From Arsenicibacter sp965247375 (GTDB taxonomy: Bacteria; Bacteroidota; Bacteroidia; Cytophagales; Spirosomataceae): 64,000 nucleotides of DNA. The notes beneath the pieces are model-generated. The model was not told the DNA's origin, made no database searches, and worked only from the letters and a program-made list of their open reading frames with translations. Shown here piece after piece: positions 44,850 to 52,686 of the stretch (position 1 is its first letter; each line of letters begins with the position of its first letter). The position numbers and the translations under genes were made by a program. The DNA is taken from NCBI GenBank assembly GCA_965247375.1, contig CBDFHU010000025.1, forward strand, positions 1-64,000. Reading direction: 5' to 3'.

Positions 44850-45062
44850 TTAATGAGACCGGCCGCCACTGATTACCCAGGCAAGACCGCGGGAAATCGT
44901 GGAGAAAACGGCAACGATAGCCGAAAAAACGGCGGTAAAAAGAGCAATGAACGGATAGGCAATCGTAAACATAACGCTGAACACCTTATACCCGGATGTA
45001 GCCATGTATTTTGCATCACGTTCTTTGCGTCGCCGGGCAATTCGTTCTTCTTTAGTTTCCAT
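44850..45062 (-). CDS. Small membrane protein of 70 residues
   Basis: A charged N-terminus ('KEERIARRRKERDAKY') is followed by a hydrophobic region of about 40 residues that could hold one long or two short helices. The stop lies 2 nt before the TIGR02757 gene and the start 23 nt after the LysM gene, so it is probably in the same transcript. I do not recognise the family. Its position between two real genes with minimal gaps supports it as a true gene. Confidence 0.7.
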   Translation of the reverse strand: METKEERIARRRKERDAKYMATSGYKVFSVMFTIAYPFIALFTAVFSAIVAVFSTISRGLAWVISGGRSH

Positions 45063-45085
45063 AAGCTAATAGGTCTGAGCGGACA

Positions 45086-46180
45086 TTAAGGGGCCATGTA
45101 AGACACCTCAGCCCGAAAACGCTGTTGGTTCGGGGAAAGTTTCTCAAATGCCCTCGCTGAGAGTTTGATGAGAATCCGGTCATTAACCCCCGTATCAGGC
45201 AGCTTACCGATTACCTTTACCCAAAGCGACGTATTGTTAATATCGTTCCTGACCTGGATCAGCGTACCGGTCGGGGCCGTGCGGTGAAGCGCAAGGAGCT
45301 TCGGCGAGGTATCTGTGGGGTCAATCACATCGGCCATCCCGATTTCGGAAATACGACGGCCTTTCGATGGTAAGGCGGGTACCGGTGTTTTTTCGGCCGA
45401 AATCGTCGGCTCAACCGGCGAGGGCTTGCCGAGTGCAGGTTTGGACGATTCCGGTTTGGTCGTTACCGCTTTGCCGGGTTCCGGCTTCGGAGCGTCGGTT
45501 TTCGGGGTTTCCGTCTTTACGGGCTCCGGTCTGGCTGGTTCAGATTTTGCCGCCTCCGGCTTCGGTACTGCCGGTTTTACCACTGTTTCCGCTGGTGCTG
45601 ACGCATGCCGCGCCGCAAAGGCTTTTTCCGACACAATCAGTTCCTGACCTGCTTTCAGATTGTCATTGCTGAGGTTATTCCAGGTCCGGATTTCAGACTG
45701 TAGCACACCATACCGGACAGCCAGGCTATACAGTGTCTGCCCGGCTTCTACAATATGAATGCCCGGCGTTTTCGGGAATGATTTTTCAATGCGCTGAGCC
45801 GCTTTTGCATCCAGGTCTGCCTGCTCTTTTGCATTTTTTGGTTTAGGTTCCGGTTTGTAGAGACCAGATTCGTCAATTTTATCAGCCGATGCTGCTTTTG
45901 ACTCTTTCCGGACAGAAATGGCCGTCGGAATCCGGATCACCTGATTAAACTGCAGGCCGGCACCAAGCGTTGGGTTAGCACTCTGGATGGTCTCAACCGA
46001 ACTGTTATAGCGGCGGGCAATGCCGTACAGGGTTTGTCCGTCTTCGACACGGTGCAGGATAAACACCTTACCATCTTTCTTTTCAATACCGATTGAGTCA
46101 GCAGGAAAACGGCCTGCCTGACTTTGGTACCAGGTCAGAAAAAGGAGACCTAACAACCGGAATGTTAATTTTTTATTCAT
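45086..46180 (-). CDS. Secreted LysM protein with DPBB-like C-terminus
   Basis: A signal peptide covers residues 1-23. LysM domains lie at about 38-84 ('VEDGQTLYGIARRYN') and 136-182 ('VEAGQTLYSLAVRYG'). A low-complexity linker rich in Lys, Pro, Glu and Thr (about 185-265, repeated KPEP/KTE units) leads to a C-terminal domain with 'LALHRTAPTGTLIQVRN' and 'VKVIGKLPD', like the double-psi beta-barrel of RlpA-type proteins. It should bind peptidoglycan in the periplasm. Whether the barrel is catalytic cannot be seen, since a clear RlpA Asp-His pair was not found. Confidence 0.88.
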   Translation of the reverse strand: MNKKLTFRLLGLLFLTWYQSQAGRFPADSIGIEKKDGKVFILHRVEDGQTLYGIARRYNSSVETIQSANPTLGAGLQFNQVIRIPTAISVRKESKAASADKIDESGLYKPEPKPKNAKEQADLDAKAAQRIEKSFPKTPGIHIVEAGQTLYSLAVRYGVLQSEIRTWNNLSNDNLKAGQELIVSEKAFAARHASAPAETVVKPAVPKPEAAKSEPARPEPVKTETPKTDAPKPEPGKAVTTKPESSKPALGKPSPVEPTISAEKTPVPALPSKGRRISEIGMADVIDPTDTSPKLLALHRTAPTGTLIQVRNDINNTSLWVKVIGKLPDTGVNDRILIKLSARAFEKLSPNQQRFRAEVSYMAP

Positions 46181-46286
46181 GGGTAGCGGGTAAACAAAGT
46201 GTAAAAATAGGGATAAAACCGTTTTTTTGCCCTAAAAACAGCGGGAGATCCCGAAAGATACCCGCCTGTATAACGAAATAACCAGG

Positions 46287-47039
46287 ATGAACTATATTGG
46301 CATTATACCGGCACGGTACGGATCGACACGATTTCCGGGGAAGGCTTTAGTAGATATTAACGGCAAGACCATGGTACAGCGCGTGTATGAACAGGCGCTG
46401 AAGACATCGTCACTCAGTCGGGTAGTGGTTGCTACCGACGACGACCGGATTTTTTTACATGTGCAAGGGTTTGGCGGTGAGGTGGTTATGACGTCAACCG
46501 AACATCAGAGCGGAACGGATCGCTGTCAGGAAGCTATGGAAATTCTGGGTGATGAAACGGCCGGTGTCGATTATGTGGTCAATATCCAGGGCGACGAGCC
46601 GTTTATTCTGCCGCAGCAGATTAATCTGCTGACCTCGATTCTGGACGGTGCCACGGAACTGGCAACACTGGTGAAACAGATCCATGACGAACAAACGTTA
46701 TTCGACCCGAATTCACCGAAGGTGGTGGTGAGCCGGTTCGGCGACCCGGTTATGCGGGAAGCCTTGTATTTCAGCCGGCAACCAATCCCGTATCAGCGAA
46801 ATCATGAACCTACCCGGTGGCTGGACAACCATGTTTATTACAAACACATTGGCCTGTATGCCTACCGCAAAGACGTATTGGCCGGCATTACCCGGCTGGC
46901 ACCGTCGTCGCTTGAACGGGCCGAGGCACTGGAGCAACTCAGATGGATTGAAAACGGGTACCGCATCCGGATTATCGAGACGGAGCTGGAAAGCCACGGT
47001 ATTGATACACCCGGTGATCTGCAACGGGTGGTAGGGTAA
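46287..47039 (+). CDS. kdsB: 3-deoxy-manno-octulosonate cytidylyltransferase
   Basis: The 250-residue protein begins 'IGIIPARYGSTRFPGKAL' and has 'VVATDDDRI', 'TSTEHQSGTDRC', 'VNIQGDEPFI' and 'YKHIGLYAYRKD', the full motif set of KdsB. It activates Kdo with CTP to CMP-Kdo for the inner core of lipopolysaccharide. The presence of Kdo activation supports an LPS-bearing outer membrane and fits the polysaccharide locus. The gluQ-like gene follows 28 nt downstream, so they may be one transcript. Confidence 0.95.
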   Translation: MNYIGIIPARYGSTRFPGKALVDINGKTMVQRVYEQALKTSSLSRVVVATDDDRIFLHVQGFGGEVVMTSTEHQSGTDRCQEAMEILGDETAGVDYVVNIQGDEPFILPQQINLLTSILDGATELATLVKQIHDEQTLFDPNSPKVVVSRFGDPVMREALYFSRQPIPYQRNHEPTRWLDNHVYYKHIGLYAYRKDVLAGITRLAPSSLERAEALEQLRWIENGYRIRIIETELESHGIDTPGDLQRVVG

Positions 47040-47067
47040 AACCGGCACCGGAGCGTGTTTACCGTGT

Positions 47068-47949
47068 ATGACTGACCAGCACCTGCTTTTTCGTTTTGCG
47101 CCGACGCCCTCCGGATTCCTGCATTTGGGGAATGGCATCAATCTGGTACTGAATTACGTGCTGGCCCGGCAACTGAATGCCCGGATTTTGCTCCGGATCG
47201 ACGATCTGGATGCTGACCGGAAACGGCCGGAATATATCCGGGATGTATTCGACTGCATTGATTATCTGGGACTTTCCTATGATCTGGGTCCTGCCGGACC
47301 GGACGATTTTGACGCCCGGTGGTCGCAGGTGCACCGACGGGATTTGTACGGGCAGCAGTTACAGGCCTTACGGGCCACTGGAAAAATTTTTGCCTCCTTA
47401 CTATCCAGAAAGCAATTACAGGCCTATGGAAACCGTTATCCAACCGATTGTCGGGTAACGGGGGCTGCCCTGGATGCACCGGAAACGGCGTGGCGGATTC
47501 GTGTGGATGAGGCCCCGTTGTGGCGTCTGGAAGAGGAGACCGATTTTGTGGTGCGACGACGCGACGGGGTTCCGGCCTACCAGGTAGCCTCCCTAACCGA
47601 CGATGTATATTTTGGAGTGACTCACCTTGTCAGGGGCGAAGACCTGAGACACTCTACCCGCATGCAGGCCTATCTGGCCGGACTGCTGCTACCGGCAAAC
47701 CCAAAAATGAGCGCGTTTCCGGACGCGAAGGTGTGGCACCATCCGCTTGTGCAGGACGCTGATGGCCGGAAATTAGCCAAATCAGCAGGCAGTACCGCCT
47801 TAAAATCGTGGCGGGCGGCCGGTATTCCACCGGTCGCTGTGTATCAGGAGGCAGCCCGCCTGGCAGGTATCTCACCGGTTGATATTCAGTCGCTAACAGA
47901 CCTTGAAACGTCGGTTTCCATTGTTTTTCAGACTGTTAAAGAAAGTTAA
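47068..47949 (+). CDS. GluQ-like glutamyl-tRNA synthetase homologue lacking zinc cysteines
   Basis: The 293-residue protein matches the catalytic half of glutamyl-tRNA synthetase, as in glutamyl-Q tRNA(Asp) synthetase: 'FAPTPSGFLHLGN' (HIGH-like, His19), 'RIDDLDADR', 'AYQVASLTDD', 'THLVRGEDL' and 'KLAKSAG' (235-241). No anticodon-binding domain is present. The GluQ zinc site normally has C-x-C, a Tyr and a Cys; here the first two positions are Ser110 and Leu112, with Tyr124 and Cys128 still present. Activity on queuosine-tRNA is therefore possible but not assured. Confidence 0.82.
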   Translation: MTDQHLLFRFAPTPSGFLHLGNGINLVLNYVLARQLNARILLRIDDLDADRKRPEYIRDVFDCIDYLGLSYDLGPAGPDDFDARWSQVHRRDLYGQQLQALRATGKIFASLLSRKQLQAYGNRYPTDCRVTGAALDAPETAWRIRVDEAPLWRLEEETDFVVRRRDGVPAYQVASLTDDVYFGVTHLVRGEDLRHSTRMQAYLAGLLLPANPKMSAFPDAKVWHHPLVQDADGRKLAKSAGSTALKSWRAAGIPPVAVYQEAARLAGISPVDIQSLTDLETSVSIVFQTVKES

Positions 47950-48038
47950 AAATAAACCATTCAAACACTGTGGCGCGTTAGAGGTTTAACAGATACGTAC
48001 TCAACTGACGACGACAAGTCCATTTTAATAAATTGATT

Positions 48039-49595
48039 ATGCAAAATTATTCGATCCTTTGGGCAGACGACGAAATCGATCTGCTTAAACCCCATATCCT
48101 TTTTCTGAAAAATAAAGGCTACCAGGTGACTCCTGTAAACAGCGGCGCTGATGCCCTCGAACAGGTCGAACAGGAAAAATATGACTTAGTCTTACTGGAC
48201 GAAATGATGCCGGGTATGACGGGTCTTGAGACCCTGGCGCAGATCAAGCAGATGCGTCCGAATATGCCGGTGGTCATGATTACCAAAAGTGAAGAGGAAC
48301 ACATCATGGAGGAGGCGATTGGGGCAAAAATCGCTGACTACCTGATTAAGCCCATAAATCCGAATCAGTTGCTGCTGTCGCTGAAGAAAAATCTCGACAA
48401 CAAACGGCTGGTTACCGAACGGACCAACATTAGCTACCAACAGGACTTCCGGAATATTGCTATGCAATATAACGACCGGATTGATTTCAATGAGTGGGCC
48501 GAAATTTATAAGAAGCTCATTTACTGGGAGCTGGAACTCGATGGTGCGCAGGATCGCAGCATGGTAGAGGTCCTGAACATGCAGAAGAGTGAAGCCAACT
48601 CTAACTTCTGTAAATTTCTGGAGGACAATTACGAAGACTGGCTCAACGACCCGAAAGCGGATAAGCCGGTACTGTCGAACCAGCTGATGCGGAAAAAGGT
48701 ATTCCCGCTGCTGGAGCAGAATTCACCGTTGTTTTTTATCCTGATTGATAACCTGCGGTATGACCAGTGGAAGGTAATTGAGCCGATTCTGTCCGACTTC
48801 TTCACGGTTGAAGAAGAATCGTCGTACTACTCTATTCTGCCGACAACAACCGGTTTTGCGCGGAATGCCATTTTCTCGGGTATGATGCCGAGCGAAATGG
48901 AAAAGCATCATTCAGACATCTGGGTGAATGACGAAAATGACGAAGAAGGACTCAACAACCATGAAGATGAGTTCCTGCGCCGTCAGCTGGAGCGGTCACG
49001 GCTCAATATTAAGTTCTCGTACAACAAGATTCTGAATACCAATCAGGGGAAATCGCTGGTCGATAACTTTAATAACCTGATGCAGAATCAGCTGAACGTG
49101 GTTGTGTACAACTTTGTGGATATGCTCTCCCATGCCCGTACGGATATGGCGATGATCAAGGAACTGGCGCCGGATGAGGCCGCTTACCGGAGTATCACCC
49201 GCTCGTGGTTCCTGCACTCACCACTGTATGAACTGGTACGGAAAATTTCGGATAAGGGAGGGCGTCTGATTGTGACCACTGACCACGGTATGATCCGGGT
49301 GCAGAAGCCGGCCAAAATCGTTGGTTACCGCGAAACCAATACCAACCTGCGGTATAAGCAAGGCAAAAACCTGGGCTTCGATGAAAGCCACGTATTGGTT
49401 TGCCGGAAACCGGAACGGTTCTTCCTGCCGAAACTGCACGTATCCACTGCTTATGTATTCACGCTTGAAGACTACTTCTTTGCGTATCCGAACAATTACA
49501 ACTATTACGTGAATTATTACCGCGATACCTTCCAGCACGGCGGGGTGTCGCTTGAAGAGGTGATCATTCCGTTTGCCTATCTCAAGGCGAAATAA
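48039..49595 (+). CDS. porX: PorX, T9SS regulatory response regulator with PglZ domain
   Basis: The 518-residue protein has an N-terminal receiver domain with the acidic pair Asp10/Asp11, phospho-acceptor Asp54 ('VLLDEMMPG') and Lys104 ('YLIKP'). A helical linker follows and then a PglZ alkaline-phosphatase-like domain (about 205-515) with 'LIDNLRYDQ' and 'VTTDHGMI' for metal binding. PorX, with the sensor PorY, controls T9SS genes in Bacteroidota. I chose the ATG at 48039; a TTG two codons before it is also open. Two T9SS cargo genes are in this window. Confidence 0.93.
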   Translation: MQNYSILWADDEIDLLKPHILFLKNKGYQVTPVNSGADALEQVEQEKYDLVLLDEMMPGMTGLETLAQIKQMRPNMPVVMITKSEEEHIMEEAIGAKIADYLIKPINPNQLLLSLKKNLDNKRLVTERTNISYQQDFRNIAMQYNDRIDFNEWAEIYKKLIYWELELDGAQDRSMVEVLNMQKSEANSNFCKFLEDNYEDWLNDPKADKPVLSNQLMRKKVFPLLEQNSPLFFILIDNLRYDQWKVIEPILSDFFTVEEESSYYSILPTTTGFARNAIFSGMMPSEMEKHHSDIWVNDENDEEGLNNHEDEFLRRQLERSRLNIKFSYNKILNTNQGKSLVDNFNNLMQNQLNVVVYNFVDMLSHARTDMAMIKELAPDEAAYRSITRSWFLHSPLYELVRKISDKGGRLIVTTDHGMIRVQKPAKIVGYRETNTNLRYKQGKNLGFDESHVLVCRKPERFFLPKLHVSTAYVFTLEDYFFAYPNNYNYYVNYYRDTFQHGGVSLEEVIIPFAYLKAK

Positions 49596-49634
49596 AAAAG
49601 TGGTGGCACGACTTAAAGTAGTCGTGCCACCACT
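49594..49634 (-). terminator. Intrinsic terminator of the ftsE-like gene
   Basis: Arms 49599-49612 and 49621-49634 (core GTGGTGGCACGAC) pair perfectly around an 8-nt loop, and on the minus strand the stem is followed by TTTTTT. It lies between the ends of porX and the ftsE-like gene. A related GGTGGCAC hairpin terminates mutS2 at 61725-61763. Confidence 0.88.
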
Positions 49635-49672
49635 GTAACTGCTTCACCAGCCTCCTGCGTGAAACAGAATAA

Positions 49673-50386
49673 CTAGAAACTTCCCCCGATTACTTCGCTG
49701 ATCTTACCATCGTTGACCCGTAGGGTCCGTGCAGGATATTTTTTGAGCAGATCGTAGTTGTGCGTGGCCATAAGCATGGCCGTTCCTGCATTATTGATCG
49801 CCTGAAAAACCTGCATAATCTGATCAGAAACGGCCGGATCAAGGTTACCGGTCGGTTCATCGGCAATCAGTATCTGCGGCTCATTCAGCATGGCGCGGGC
49901 AATAACGACCCGCTGCTGCTCACCACCTGACATCTGATGCGGCATTTTTTTCTGAGCCGTACCCAGACCTACCTGCATCAATACATCAGCGACGCGGTTC
50001 TTCATTTTTGTTTTATCCGTCCAGCCCGTTGCTTTCAGCACGAAAAGCAGGTTTTCTTCCACATTCCGGTCAAAAAACAACTGAAAATCCTGAAACACGA
50101 TACCGATTTTCCGGCGCAGAAAAGGTACGTCTTTCGGTTTAAGCTTATCAAGCGCAAAACCGGCAACGAACCCCTTACCGCCCTGAAGGTACAGGTCGGC
50201 GTACAAGGTTTTCAGAAGCGACGTTTTTCCACTGCCCGTTCGCCCGATCAGGTAAACAAACTCACCTTTGTGAATAGAGAAACTGAGATCACCAAGGATC
50301 AGCTTTGGCCCCTGATAGATATCAGCATGATCGAGACTTAGAACGGGTTCTGTGTTAAACATAGCGAATGAGTCGGGAAAGGACAT
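49673..50386 (-). CDS. ftsE: FtsE-like ABC transporter ATPase
   Basis: The 237-residue protein is a compact ABC ATPase with Walker A 'GRTGSGKTS', signature 'MSGGEQQRVVIARA' and Walker B 'LIADEPTGNLD', closest to FtsE/LolD. FtsE with the membrane partner FtsX activates cell-wall hydrolases at division. No ftsX is nearby, as is usual in Bacteroidota. The ATG at 50362 is an alternative start. The gene ends in a strong terminator and follows the aldolase gene by 33 nt. Confidence 0.88.
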   Translation of the reverse strand: MSFPDSFAMFNTEPVLSLDHADIYQGPKLILGDLSFSIHKGEFVYLIGRTGSGKTSLLKTLYADLYLQGGKGFVAGFALDKLKPKDVPFLRRKIGIVFQDFQLFFDRNVEENLLFVLKATGWTDKTKMKNRVADVLMQVGLGTAQKKMPHQMSGGEQQRVVIARAMLNEPQILIADEPTGNLDPAVSDQIMQVFQAINNAGTAMLMATHNYDLLKKYPARTLRVNDGKISEVIGGSF

Positions 50387-50419
50387 ACAGCACCGATAAC
50401 GACGCTGTATGCCGGCAAA

Positions 50420-51079
50420 TTACTTAGACGAAGCTTTTTTGTGGTCAGCCAGGAACTTAGCCAGACCAATGTCAGTCAACGGGTGGTTCAGCAGGGCTGT
50501 GATAGCGCTCAGTGGACCAGTCATCACATCAGCACCTACTTCAGCACACTGAATAATGTGCATCGGGTGGCGGATTGATGCTGCCAGTACTTCCGTTGTA
50601 TAGCCGTAATTGCGGTAAATCGTAACAATTTGCTCGATCAGAGCAACACCATCCGTTGAGACGTCGTCCAGACGGCCAACGAACGGGGATACATAGGTGG
50701 CGCCGGCTTTCGCAGCCAGTAAAGCCTGGCCTGCTGAGAAGATCAGCGTACAGTTGGTCCGGATGCCTTTTTCCGAGAAATATTTAATGGCTTTTACACC
50801 ATCCTTAATCATCGGAACTTTCACGACAATTTTCTCATCCAGCTCGGCCAGTTCTTCTCCTTCGCTGATCATTTCGTCGAATGTAGTGCCGATTACCTCA
50901 GCGCTCACATCGCCTTCAACGATGTCACAAATTTGTTTGTAGTGGCGCATGACATTATCCTTGCCGGTAATGCCTTCTTTAGCCATGAGCGACGGGTTCG
51001 TTGTTACCCCGTCAAGGACGCCCAGATCCTGCGCTTCGCGGATTTCGGCGAGGTTAGCCGTGTCAATAAAAAATTTCAT
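50420..51079 (-). CDS. fsa: Transaldolase-like fructose-6-phosphate aldolase
   Basis: The 219-residue protein has the short transaldolase/FSA form: 'FFIDTANLAEIREA', 'GVTTNPSLMAKEG', 'IVVKVPMIKDG' with the Schiff-base Lys, and 'GATYVSPFVGRLDD'. Such enzymes take part in the non-oxidative pentose phosphate pathway (TalC type) or split fructose-6-phosphate. The length and motifs do not tell these apart. A strong promoter at 51156-51185 and a leader with two hairpins lie upstream. Confidence 0.93.
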   Translation of the reverse strand: MKFFIDTANLAEIREAQDLGVLDGVTTNPSLMAKEGITGKDNVMRHYKQICDIVEGDVSAEVIGTTFDEMISEGEELAELDEKIVVKVPMIKDGVKAIKYFSEKGIRTNCTLIFSAGQALLAAKAGATYVSPFVGRLDDVSTDGVALIEQIVTIYRNYGYTTEVLAASIRHPMHIIQCAEVGADVMTGPLSAITALLNHPLTDIGLAKFLADHKKASSK

Positions 51080-51089
51080 GGTCTGTATA

Positions 51090-51144
51090 TCGGACCTCCA
51101 CGTCCGAATGATTAAAACCTGGATCCAAATACACGGGTATTTGG
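51090..51144 (-). promoter_or_regulatory. Two leader hairpins upstream of the aldolase gene
   Basis: TCGGAC/GTCCGA (51090-51095, 51102-51107) and CCAAATAC/GTATTTGG (51125-51132, 51137-51144) form two perfect short stems in the roughly 70-nt 5' leader. They may affect translation or RNA stability. No known riboswitch was recognised. Confidence 0.4.
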
Positions 51145-51155
51145 CTTACAGGGAG

Positions 51156-51185
51156 CAAAATTAAAGAATCGGTTTCGCAATCAAA
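51156..51185 (-). promoter_or_regulatory. Promoter of the aldolase gene
   Basis: On the minus strand TTTG (51182-51185) is followed after 18 nt by TAATTTTG (51156-51163), an exact TAnnTTTG element. Transcription should start near 51149, about 70 nt before the ATG. Confidence 0.75.
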
Positions 51186-51191
51186 ACGCGG

Positions 51192-52343
51192 TCAGGCCAC
51201 CACACGAGTGCCATCCTCAATTTTGCAGATATAAATCAGCGGCAACTGGCCAGTTTTGGCCTGATACTGCTCCGTAATGGCTTCCTTAAAGGCGTCCAGT
51301 GCTTCTTCCCGAACAAGGTTAATGGTACAGCCGCCAAAGCCGCCGCCCATCATCCGGGCACCCAGCACGCCGCGTTGCGTACGGGCAATGTCGACAAGGA
51401 TGTCAAGCTCTTCACAGCTGACTTCATACCATTTGCTGAGGCCTTCGTGGGATCCGTACATTTTCTGGCCGAATGCCTCTACATCGCCCGCTTCCAGATC
51501 AGTATAGCCGGTTAGCAGCCGGTCGTTCTCCTGCACAATATAGGCACAACGGCGGTACAGCAACGGATGCTGCTCTTTCAACTGCGTGTCGAGCATCTCC
51601 ATTGTAGCATCGCGGAGGCTCTTAATAGCATCGCCGTAAGCGGCCTGTAAAATCCGTACGCCGGCCTCGCACTCTTCGCGGCGGGTGTTGTATTCCGATG
51701 ACGCCAGTGAGTGTTTAACCTGCGTATCGCACAAAACGATCCGGAAACCTTCCATTTTTAACGGCGCATAGGCAAAATCCAGCGAACGGCAGTCCAGCCG
51801 GATCACATTACCGGCTTTCCCCATCATACTGGCAAACATATCCATGATACCGCACTTGAGGCCGACAAAATTATTTTCGGCCCGCTGGCTCATTTTCAGC
51901 AAGTCGAGCCGCTCAACACCGAGGCTAAATAACTCATTGATAGCAAAGCCGACGCCGTTTTCCAGGGCTGCCGAAGATGACAGGCCGGCCCCGATCGGAA
52001 TGGTGCCGCCGAACGCACAGTTGAACCCGCCGACGGTCAGGCCGGCCAGCTGAAACTGCTGGATAACCCCCAGCAGGTAATCCGGCCAGGAATCAGTCTG
52101 TGTCAACTGATCGGTATGACCCGTATACGATTCATTCAGATCAGCGGCAAAGAAGTGAAGTTCCTGATCCTGCCGCGGGCTGACGGCCAGAAAAATGGCT
52201 TTGTCGATGGCGGCGGGTAGCACAAACCCTTCGTTGTAATCAGTATGTTCGCCAATCAGGTTAACACGGCCCGGAGAGGCAATCTGTAGAGTGGGGGTAG
52301 TCCCGAATGCTTGCTGAAAGGTCTGCGTAAGATTTTCGAGCAT
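51192..52343 (-). CDS. galK: Galactokinase
   Basis: The 383-residue protein has the GHMP kinase motifs of galactokinase: 'PGRVNLIGEHTDYNEGFVL' near residue 24, the phosphate-binding 'PIGAGLSSSAALE' near 115 and 'MMGGGFGGCTINLV' near 335. 'CGIMDMFASMMGKAG' near 170 holds the catalytic Asp. It phosphorylates galactose at C1 in the Leloir pathway. The aldolase promoter lies in its 3' end region, so the genes are separately transcribed. No galT or galE gene is next to it. Confidence 0.95.
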   Translation of the reverse strand: MLENLTQTFQQAFGTTPTLQIASPGRVNLIGEHTDYNEGFVLPAAIDKAIFLAVSPRQDQELHFFAADLNESYTGHTDQLTQTDSWPDYLLGVIQQFQLAGLTVGGFNCAFGGTIPIGAGLSSSAALENGVGFAINELFSLGVERLDLLKMSQRAENNFVGLKCGIMDMFASMMGKAGNVIRLDCRSLDFAYAPLKMEGFRIVLCDTQVKHSLASSEYNTRREECEAGVRILQAAYGDAIKSLRDATMEMLDTQLKEQHPLLYRRCAYIVQENDRLLTGYTDLEAGDVEAFGQKMYGSHEGLSKWYEVSCEELDILVDIARTQRGVLGARMMGGGFGGCTINLVREEALDAFKEAITEQYQAKTGQLPLIYICKIEDGTRVVA

Positions 52344-52483
52344 GAATGTATAGGGCTGGAATGTGTACTAATTATGTTGGAAAGCGGCTGACAGAGCCGG
52401 CTGCTTAAAACATTGTTAAAAAAACGATTGAGCAGGCAAATTACGGAGAAGATGTGCGTTGTTTGTAAAAGCACATAAAAAAA

Positions 52484-52574
52484 GGCAAATCAAGTGTCTC
52501 ACCGCTACAACTACCTACCCTTGCTTCGGTCAAGACCTGGGGGATTCAGTAGGAGCTGGTAGCACCGATTTGCC
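52484..52574 (-). ncRNA. ffs: Signal recognition particle RNA (small bacterial type)
   Basis: The minus strand holds 'CAGGTCTTGACCGAAGCA' (within 52524-52544), which matches the conserved Ffh-binding apical hairpin and asymmetric AGCA loop of SRP RNA. The ends pair (GGCAAATC at 52567-52574 with GATTTGCC at 52484-52491), and inner GCTAC/GTAGC segments extend the rod. A TTTTTTT tract follows at 52477-52483. The RNA of about 91 nt would bind Ffh to target membrane proteins. It has its own promoter and lies in the 343-nt gap between galK and the TPR gene; the rest of that gap holds nothing clear. Confidence 0.87.
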
Positions 52575-52579
52575 GGGTG

Positions 52580-52610
52580 CAAAATTAGGTATTTGTTAAG
52601 AGAATCCAAA
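52580..52610 (-). promoter_or_regulatory. Promoter of the SRP RNA gene
   Basis: On the minus strand TTTG (52607-52610) lies 19 nt before TAATTTTG (52580-52587), a textbook Bacteroidota promoter. The first base of the predicted RNA (52574) falls six bases after the -7 element. Confidence 0.82.
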
Positions 52611-52686
52611 TGTCGGATGTAGTTTTGTGCGGTAATTTAGTGCAGAAAAAAGCCGTTCAGGCTGTATTTTATTGATTATAAGCGTA

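Noticed and set aside
46713..47141. 142-codon minus-strand frame across the kdsB-gluQ junction
   Set aside because: It is antisense to two well-recognised genes.
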